A DNA stretch of 64,000 nt, from NCBI RefSeq assembly GCF_900104175.1, contig NZ_FNIX01000017.1, forward strand, positions 88,935 to 152,934, read 5' to 3'. Position 1 is the stretch's first letter; each line of letters opens with the position of its first letter. The notes under the pieces are model-generated. The model did no database searches, was not told the origin of the DNA, and saw nothing but the letters and a program-made list of their open reading frames with translations. The position numbers and the translations under genes were made by a program. Source of the stretch: Lentzea jiangxiensis. GTDB lineage: Bacteria; Actinomycetota; Actinomycetes; Mycobacteriales; Pseudonocardiaceae. Of this stretch, positions 59,219 to 64,000 are shown in pieces.

Positions 59219-60733
59219 ATGGCAGCAACTCCGTCCCTCCCCCGAACGAGCTCCGAGGTGTCTCCGCAGGAGCTTCAACCAGTCGTGCGCGCGAACACCT
59301 ACGCCATCCCCATTCGCACGACCATGCTCGGTCTGCTGGGCGTGGCGCTGATCGCGCTCGGGGGCATGGGTGCCGGTGCGATCCTCGAGCGCGACCCACT
59401 GCTCGCCCAGGTCGGGCTGAGCTGGCTGCGCTACGGCCACGGCCGCGACCTCGCGAGCATGGTCCTGTACCTGGGGCTGGGGCTCGTCATCTGGGCGTGG
59501 ATCCGGCTCGGCCGCCTCGTGCGGTGGGGTGAGATCGGCGACTTCGCCGTGCTGGTCGCGGTGACGGTCTGGACGTTGCCGCTGCTGTTCGCGCCGCCGT
59601 TGTTCAGCAAGGACATCTACAGCTACCTCGCGCAGGGGCAACTGGCGCTGAGCGGCTACGACCCCTACACGGTCGGGCCCGCGGTGCTGCAGAGCACGCT
59701 GAGCGAGAACGTCAGCTGGGTGTGGCAGCACACGCCCGCGCCGTACGGGCCGTTGTTCATCCTGGTCGCCAAAGCGATCGTGTGGATCACGGACGCGAGC
59801 GTCATCCTCGGTGTCGTCGCCATGCGCTTCTCGCTCGCCGGCGGCCTGGTGCTGCTGTGCTGGGCGCTGCCGGGCCTGAGCAGGCACCTGGGCGGCAGGT
59901 CGGCGATCGCGCTGTGGCTGGTCGCCGCCAACCCGCTGGTGCTGATCCACCTGATCGGCGGCGCGCACAACGACCTGCTGATGATCGGCCTCATGGCCGC
60001 CGGCGTGCTGCTGGTGCTCGACCGCAGGCACGTGCTCGGCTTCGTGCTGCTCGCCCTCGCGTTCTCGGTGAAGGCGACGGCGGTCGTGGTCGTGCCGTTC
60101 CTCGTCTGGATCTGGGCGGCGCGGCTCGACGGCGACAAGCGGACCCAGTTCCGCAAGGCCCTGGTCCCGGCTCTGATCGCGTTCCTCGGGACGTTCGCCG
60201 CGTGCACGGTGGTCGCGGGCGTGACCCTCGGCTGGATCCCGGCGCTGCGCAGCTCGTCGATGATCATCAACTGGCTGTCGGTGCCGAGCGCGGTCGGCGA
60301 CTTCGTGCGGATGGTCGTCAACTGGTTCGTCTACGTCGACGGCGGCATCTTCATCGGCGTCGCGCGGGGCATCGGCTCCCTGGTGCTGGTCTGGATCGCG
60401 TACACGCAGTGGTGGGCGGCCCGTGACGGCGAGGTGCGCGACGCGATCCGCCGCGGCGCGCTCACGATGCTGGCCGTCGCGCTGCTGTCGCCCGCGACAC
60501 TGCCCTGGTACTTCAGCTGGCCGCTCGCGCTGGCCGCCGGGTTCGCGTGGACCACGGGCGCGCTGGTCGCGGTGACGGTCGCGTCGTTGTTCCTCCTGCT
60601 GGTGACGTTCCCGAACGGCGACACGGCGCTGTACTCGTGGGGCTACCTGTTCTTCGCACTGGTGGTGTCGGGCCTCGCGGCGCGGTCGCTGGTGAAGCCG
60701 GACCCGTTCGGCCTGTCCACCCGCTACGAATGA
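59219..60733 (+). CDS. mptA: alpha-(1->6)-mannosyltransferase, MptA/MptB type
   Basis: GT-C glycosyltransferase with about 12 membrane helices, 504 residues, using polyprenyl-phosphomannose to build the lipomannan backbone. The loop SKDIYSYLAQGQLALSGYDP after the third helix holds the acidic catalytic residue typical of the family, and HTPAPYGPLF and NPLVLIHLIGGAHNDLLM are conserved. It matches Rv2174 by position. The start is ATG 59219, 102 bp after idsA. Confidence 0.92.
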   Translation: MAATPSLPRTSSEVSPQELQPVVRANTYAIPIRTTMLGLLGVALIALGGMGAGAILERDPLLAQVGLSWLRYGHGRDLASMVLYLGLGLVIWAWIRLGRLVRWGEIGDFAVLVAVTVWTLPLLFAPPLFSKDIYSYLAQGQLALSGYDPYTVGPAVLQSTLSENVSWVWQHTPAPYGPLFILVAKAIVWITDASVILGVVAMRFSLAGGLVLLCWALPGLSRHLGGRSAIALWLVAANPLVLIHLIGGAHNDLLMIGLMAAGVLLVLDRRHVLGFVLLALAFSVKATAVVVVPFLVWIWAARLDGDKRTQFRKALVPALIAFLGTFAACTVVAGVTLGWIPALRSSSMIINWLSVPSAVGDFVRMVVNWFVYVDGGIFIGVARGIGSLVLVWIAYTQWWAARDGEVRDAIRRGALTMLAVALLSPATLPWYFSWPLALAAGFAWTTGALVAVTVASLFLLLVTFPNGDTALYSWGYLFFALVVSGLAARSLVKPDPFGLSTRYE

Positions 60734-60846
60734 GCCCCGTGGACGTCCTCGGGCTCACCGGCTGCGAGGTGCTGTGGCGGCGGGCCGCGGTGCCCGGAGC
60801 CGGCAGGGCGCTGCTCGCGTGCGCTCCGCCCGTGGCGACGAGGTGA
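60730..60846 (+). CDS. Possible 38-residue peptide coupled to mptA
   Basis: ATG 60730 overlaps the mptA stop (ATGA), the usual coupling signal in this genome. It encodes MSPVDVLGLTGCEVLWRRAA and 18 more residues. No similarity is recognised; it could be chance. Confidence 0.25.
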   Translation: MSPVDVLGLTGCEVLWRRAAVPGAGRALLACAPPVATR

Positions 60847-60968
60847 GCCCCGCCTTAGACCACGACCACTGCGACGATGTTGGACGTCGCGGAGGCGTCG
60901 ATGGTGAACGTCGCGTTCGGCTGGCAGTTGAGGCCCAAAGTCTTGGTGATCAAGTGCGCAGGCTCAAG
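60847..60968. other. Orphan coding-like tail in the mptA-Rv2175c gap
   Basis: On the minus strand 60966 down to 60855 reads LEPAHLITKTLGLNCQPNAT, then FTIDASATSNIVAVVVV and a stop. The composition resembles the end of a secreted beta-rich protein, but no start or upstream body exists because a terminator hairpin precedes it. It may be a gene fragment. Confidence 0.35.
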
Positions 60969-61007
60969 GGTTCCGGGTGTCTCGCGCTCGGCGAGACACC
61001 CGGAACC
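60969..61007. terminator. Terminator after the Rv2175c-like gene
   Basis: Perfect 17-bp stem GGTTCCGGGTGTCTCGC with its complement around a 5-nt loop, 15 bp after the minus-strand stop at 61023. Confidence 0.85.
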
Positions 61008-61022
61008 GCTGCAACGGGTGAA

Positions 61023-61397
61023 CTAGAAGCCCATGGCCTGAGCGCGGCGCTTTACCTCACGCCCACGGTCTCCGCGCAATGCTTCGATCGGAGTGCCGGG
61101 GAGGCTGTCGTCCTCCGTGAACAGCCAGCGCAGGATCTCCTCCGTGGAGAAGTTCTGGTCGCGCAGCACCGTGATGGTGCCGGGCAGACCCTTCACCACG
61201 GTTCCGGCGGCGAGGAAAGCCTCAGGAACGACGAGAACGCCGTTCCGCCGCTCGGCGAGCAGTTGCCCGTCGCGCAGCATTTGGTGGACCCGGGTGACCG
61301 GAAGTCCCATTCGGTCGGCCACCTCGGGGAGGCCGAGAACCTCCAGGTCGGCAGCCAGTACATCCGCAGCGGCAGGAATCGCACTCACGGGGGTCAC
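61023..61397 (-). CDS. Rv2175c-like DNA-binding protein
   Basis: A 124-residue protein. The N-terminal winged helix (LGLPEVADRMGLPVTRVHQM, RDGQLLAERRNGVLVVPEAF) and C-terminal helical part (LRDQNFSTEEILRWLFTEDD) match mycobacterial Rv2175c, a DNA-binding substrate of the kinase PknL. The start GTG 61397 is followed by another at 61388; longer starts run into the pknL promoter. It is divergent from pknL, as in mycobacteria. Confidence 0.88.
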   Translation of the reverse strand: MTPVSAIPAAADVLAADLEVLGLPEVADRMGLPVTRVHQMLRDGQLLAERRNGVLVVPEAFLAAGTVVKGLPGTITVLRDQNFSTEEILRWLFTEDDSLPGTPIEALRGDRGREVKRRAQAMGF

Positions 61398-61451
61398 GAT
61401 GCCATAACCGAACTGGGAACGCCCTTCCGCCAACCGGGTCATCCTGAGCTT

Positions 61452-61457
61452 TACCAT
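61452..61457 (+). promoter_or_regulatory. -10 box of pknL, probable leaderless start
   Basis: TACCAT lies 8 nt before the GTG at 61466 and there is no ribosome site, so transcription probably begins at or next to the start codon. Confidence 0.55.
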
Positions 61458-61465
61458 CTCGCACT

Positions 61466-63487
61466 GTGGAGAGGTCGGTTTCGAACGTGATGGGTGGACT
61501 GCTGGAGCAGCGCTACCGGGTGGACTCCGTGCTCGCACGGGGTGGCATGTCCACCGTCTATCGAGGTCGTGACACCCGCCTCGATCGCGATGTCGCCATC
61601 AAGGTGATGGATCCTCACCTGACCGCCGACCCCGCTTTCGTGGCGCGCTTCGTGCGCGAGGCGCGTGCCGCGGCACAGCTGCATCACCCGGCCGTGGTGT
61701 CCGTGCACGACCAGGGCGTCGACGGTGACCAGGTGTACCTGGTGATGGAGCTCATCGACGGCGGCAACCTCCGCGACCTGCTCAACCAGCGCGGCAAGCT
61801 CGCTCCCGCGGTGGCGTTGAGCGTCCTCGGTCCGGTGCTGTCGGCGTTGGGCGCCGCGCACCGCGCAGGGCTCGTGCACCGGGACGTGAAGCCGGAGAAC
61901 GTGCTGATCGGACCCGGTGGCCAGGTGAAGGTGGCGGACTTCGGGCTGGCCCGCGCGATCGCCGGCAACGGCGTCACGAGCGACAGCGAGATCCTGGGCA
62001 CTGTCGCCTATCTTTCACCCGAACAGGTGGAGACGGGCGCCGCGGACGCGCGCAGTGACGTCTACTCGGCCGGCATCGTGCTCTACGAGATGCTGGCGGG
62101 TCAGGCGCCCTACCGCGGCGACACGGCCATCTCCGTCGCGTACCAGCACGTCAACTCCGACGTCCCCTCCGTGCAGGACATCCCGCTGGCCCTCGACACG
62201 CTCGTGCGCAAGGCGACGCGGCGCGACCCGGCGTTGCGCCCGGCGAACGCCGACGCGTTCCTGGCCGAGCTGGAGCGCGTGGGCGCGGACCTCGGTCTCA
62301 CACCGCAGCCGGTGCCCGTGCCCGGCACGGCGCCGGAGAACGACAGGACCGTCGTCATGCGGCCCGTCCCCGTCGCGGTCGGCGCCACGCCTCCGTCCGT
62401 GGCCGCCGAGGCGACGAGGCCCGCGGTGCCGAAGCCGGCGGCGCACGCGGCGATGACCACGGTCAGCACCGGTCCGCCGACTCCGCCTCCCGGTGTGGCC
62501 GCGACGCGCACGATGCAGCGGCCCGAACCACCGCGGCGCCGTCCTCCGCAGAAGAAGAAGCCCAAGGTCGACCCGGTCGAGGAGGAGCGCAAGCGCCGCA
62601 AGAAGCTCTTCGCCATCTGGGGCGCGGTGGCGGGCGTGCTGGTGCTGCTCATCGGCGTGTTCTTCTACTACGTCTCGGCCGGCCGCTACACGACGATGCC
62701 CGCGGTGACGGGCCTGACCGAGCAGAACGCGGTGTCGCTGATCCAGCAGGCGGACCTCACGGCGCAGGTCGAGAAGGTGCCGTCCAACGACGTGCCGCCC
62801 GGCACGGTCATCAGCTCCGACCCCGGTCCGGACACCGAGCTGCGCAAGAGCCAGGCGGTCAAGCTCGTCGTGTCGCGCGGCAAGCCCGTGGTGCCGTTCA
62901 TCACCGCCGGTGCCGAGGTGGAGGCCGCGACCAAGGAGATCCAGGCGGCGGGCCTCAAGGCCGTCAAGGACCCCGCGAAGGACGCGTTCCACGACACGGT
63001 GCCGATCGGCAAGGTCGTCGGCCTCGACCCGCGTCCGGGCACGGCGCTCAACCTCGACAGCCCGGTGACGCTCGTGCTGAGCAAGGGTCCGTCGCCGCGC
63101 ACCCCGGTGCCGAACGTGACGGGCAAGACGAAGAACGAGGCGTTCGCGGAGCTGCAGCGCGCCGGTCTGGAGCCGGTGGAGGCGGGCGGTGACGACGCCG
63201 CCGAGAACGACCAGTCGCGCGTGGTGCGGACCGACCCGGCCGCGGGCACGGTGCTGGAGGGGACGGGCAACAAGCGCGTCACCGTGTTCTTCCAGAACAA
63301 CCGCGAGGTCGAGGTGCCCGAGGTGACGCGGCTGAAGGTCCGCGAGGCCAAGGAGCAGCTCGAACGGACCGGTCTGCGCGTGAAGGTCGAGTTCAACAAG
63401 AGCAACAACGCGACCGTCGTGAACCAGTCGATCCCGCCGCGCACGCGGGTGAAACGAGGAACCGAGATCACGATCGTCGGCCTCTGA
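61466..63487 (+). CDS. pknL: Ser/Thr protein kinase PknL with four PASTA domains
   Basis: A 673-residue membrane kinase. The catalytic domain (about 14-280) has the glycine loop LARGGMSTVYRG, Lys46 in VAIKVM, HRDVKPEN, DFGLARA and YLSPEQV. A threonine/proline linker leads to a membrane helix near 381-402. Four outer PASTA domains run from about 408 to 673 (TTMPAVTGLTEQ, VVPFITAGAEVE, TPVPNVTGKTKN, VEVPEVTRLKVR). Mycobacterial PknL lacks PASTA repeats, so this homologue looks adapted to sense peptidoglycan or lipid II. It is divergent from its probable substrate gene. Confidence 0.95.
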   Translation: MERSVSNVMGGLLEQRYRVDSVLARGGMSTVYRGRDTRLDRDVAIKVMDPHLTADPAFVARFVREARAAAQLHHPAVVSVHDQGVDGDQVYLVMELIDGGNLRDLLNQRGKLAPAVALSVLGPVLSALGAAHRAGLVHRDVKPENVLIGPGGQVKVADFGLARAIAGNGVTSDSEILGTVAYLSPEQVETGAADARSDVYSAGIVLYEMLAGQAPYRGDTAISVAYQHVNSDVPSVQDIPLALDTLVRKATRRDPALRPANADAFLAELERVGADLGLTPQPVPVPGTAPENDRTVVMRPVPVAVGATPPSVAAEATRPAVPKPAAHAAMTTVSTGPPTPPPGVAATRTMQRPEPPRRRPPQKKKPKVDPVEEERKRRKKLFAIWGAVAGVLVLLIGVFFYYVSAGRYTTMPAVTGLTEQNAVSLIQQADLTAQVEKVPSNDVPPGTVISSDPGPDTELRKSQAVKLVVSRGKPVVPFITAGAEVEAATKEIQAAGLKAVKDPAKDAFHDTVPIGKVVGLDPRPGTALNLDSPVTLVLSKGPSPRTPVPNVTGKTKNEAFAELQRAGLEPVEAGGDDAAENDQSRVVRTDPAAGTVLEGTGNKRVTVFFQNNREVEVPEVTRLKVREAKEQLERTGLRVKVEFNKSNNATVVNQSIPPRTRVKRGTEITIVGL

Positions 63488-63498
63488 CCAGGGCGAAG

Positions 63499-63533
63499 CG
63501 AAGGGCCCCGCGTTCTCGACGCGGGGCCCTTCG
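63499..63533. terminator. Terminator between pknL and aroG
   Basis: Perfect 14-bp stem CGAAGGGCCCCGCG with its complement, 7-nt loop, then TTCTTCAGCC; serves both convergent genes. Confidence 0.85.
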
Positions 63534-63559
63534 TTCTTCAGCCGGTCTTCAGCGACTCG

Positions 63560-64000
63560 TCAGGAGCGCAGCATCTCCGCGACGAGGAACGCGAGCTCGA
63601 GTGACTGCTGCGTGTTCAGGCGCGGGTCGCAGGCCGTCTCGTAGCGGCCGGCGAGGTCGTCGTCGGAGATCTCCTGGGCGCCGCCGAGGCATTCGGTGAC
63701 GTCTTCGCCGGTGAGTTCGATGTGGATGCCGCCGGGGTGCGTGCCGAGGCGGCGGTGCACCTCGAAGAAGCCCTGGACCTCGTCGACGATGCGGTCGAAG
63801 TGGCGGGTCTTGTAGCCGGTGCTCGACTCGTGGGTGTTGCCGTGCATCGGGTCGCACTGCCAGATGACCTTGTGGCCGCTGGCCTCGACCTTCTCCACGA
63901 TGGCGGGCAGCACGTCGCGCACCTTGTGGTTGCCCATGCGGGAGATGAGCGTCAGGCGGCCCGGCTCGCCGCGGGGGTCGAGGCGCTCGACGTACTCGAC
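63560..64000 (-). CDS. aroG: Class II DAHP synthase, N-terminus outside the window
   Basis: First enzyme of the shikimate pathway. The last 146 residues are present: RMGNHKVRDVLPAIVEKVEA, WQCDPMHGNTHESSTGYKTR, GGIHIELTGEDVTECLGGAQ and RYETACDPRLNTQQSLELAF are characteristic of the plant-like class II enzyme. His and Glu in these segments are metal ligands. It closes the lppM-to-aroG block (Rv2178c by position). Confidence 0.95.
   Translation of the reverse strand, partial: VEYVERLDPRGEPGRLTLISRMGNHKVRDVLPAIVEKVEASGHKVIWQCDPMHGNTHESSTGYKTRHFDRIVDEVQGFFEVHRRLGTHPGGIHIELTGEDVTECLGGAQEISDDDLAGRYETACDPRLNTQQSLELAFLVAEMLRS

Overview
The window is high-G+C actinobacterial chromosome, most likely from a Pseudonocardiales member of the Lentzea/Saccharothrix/Actinosynnema type. 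The evidence is two conserved blocks in native order: the recA-to-nrdJ block of Actinobacteria, and the lppM-metF-idsA-mptA-Rv2175c-pknL-aroG block known from mycobacteria. Other signs are GTG/TTG starts, 4-nt gene overlaps, mycobacterial-type LexA boxes and a mycothiol-isomerase-fold protein. No rRNA, tRNA, CRISPR array, prophage or intact insertion sequence was seen. The genus is an inference.

Layout. 1-4326: B12-dependent ribonucleotide reductase (nrdJ, cut by the window edge), its repressor nrdR with NrdR boxes, a small membrane gene and lexA with two SOS boxes. 4301-11425: accessory genes (HTH_38/MarR regulator, P450, regulator and MFS exporter, SMP-30 lactonase) around hflX. 11447-17352: dapF, miaA, an extradiol-dioxygenase-fold gene, a DUF349 protein, a membrane protein and miaB. 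17483-23943: TAXI binding protein, sensor kinase/response regulator pair and the gluABCD glutamate importer. 24018-37539: accessory insert with an Sdh1-type succinate dehydrogenase, Entner-Doudoroff genes edd and eda, a decayed LuxR gene, an RNA-repair pair (RNA ligase plus HD-Pnk), a secreted protease, a secreted hydrolase and an OhrR-like regulator. 37676-40866: recX, recA, DUF3046 and an MFS protein. 40914-47420: an Hsp70-like membrane protein and a giant Lhr helicase. 47778-54447: ACC deaminase with a GntR regulator, a broken peptide deformylase, an acetyltransferase, a YbaK protein, an SOS-box HEPN operon, a PhoD phosphatase and a VOC protein. 54655-64000: DUF885 peptidase, then the lppM-to-aroG block.

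How genes connect. LexA boxes lie before lexA, recA and the HEPN operon, giving one visible SOS regulon; recX, and perhaps the RNA-repair pair and Lhr, add to genome and RNA maintenance. SMP-30 lactonase, edd and eda could feed a gluconate/Entner-Doudoroff route. The sensor kinase/regulator pair beside gluABCD matches the GluR-GluK arrangement of Streptomyces.

The signals least explained by standard annotation are two intergenic sequence families. One is an AT-rich palindrome, CCGATATATCGG and variants (seven sites, one across the start of a GntR gene). The other is a TTGCAA/GTCCGCAAA repeat of about 40 bp (four loci), which becomes a perfect 46-bp palindrome at 54566-54611. The two families co-occur at the edd-eda gap and at 54461-54611. 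The RNA ligase/HD-Pnk operon is the clearest functional system of special interest.
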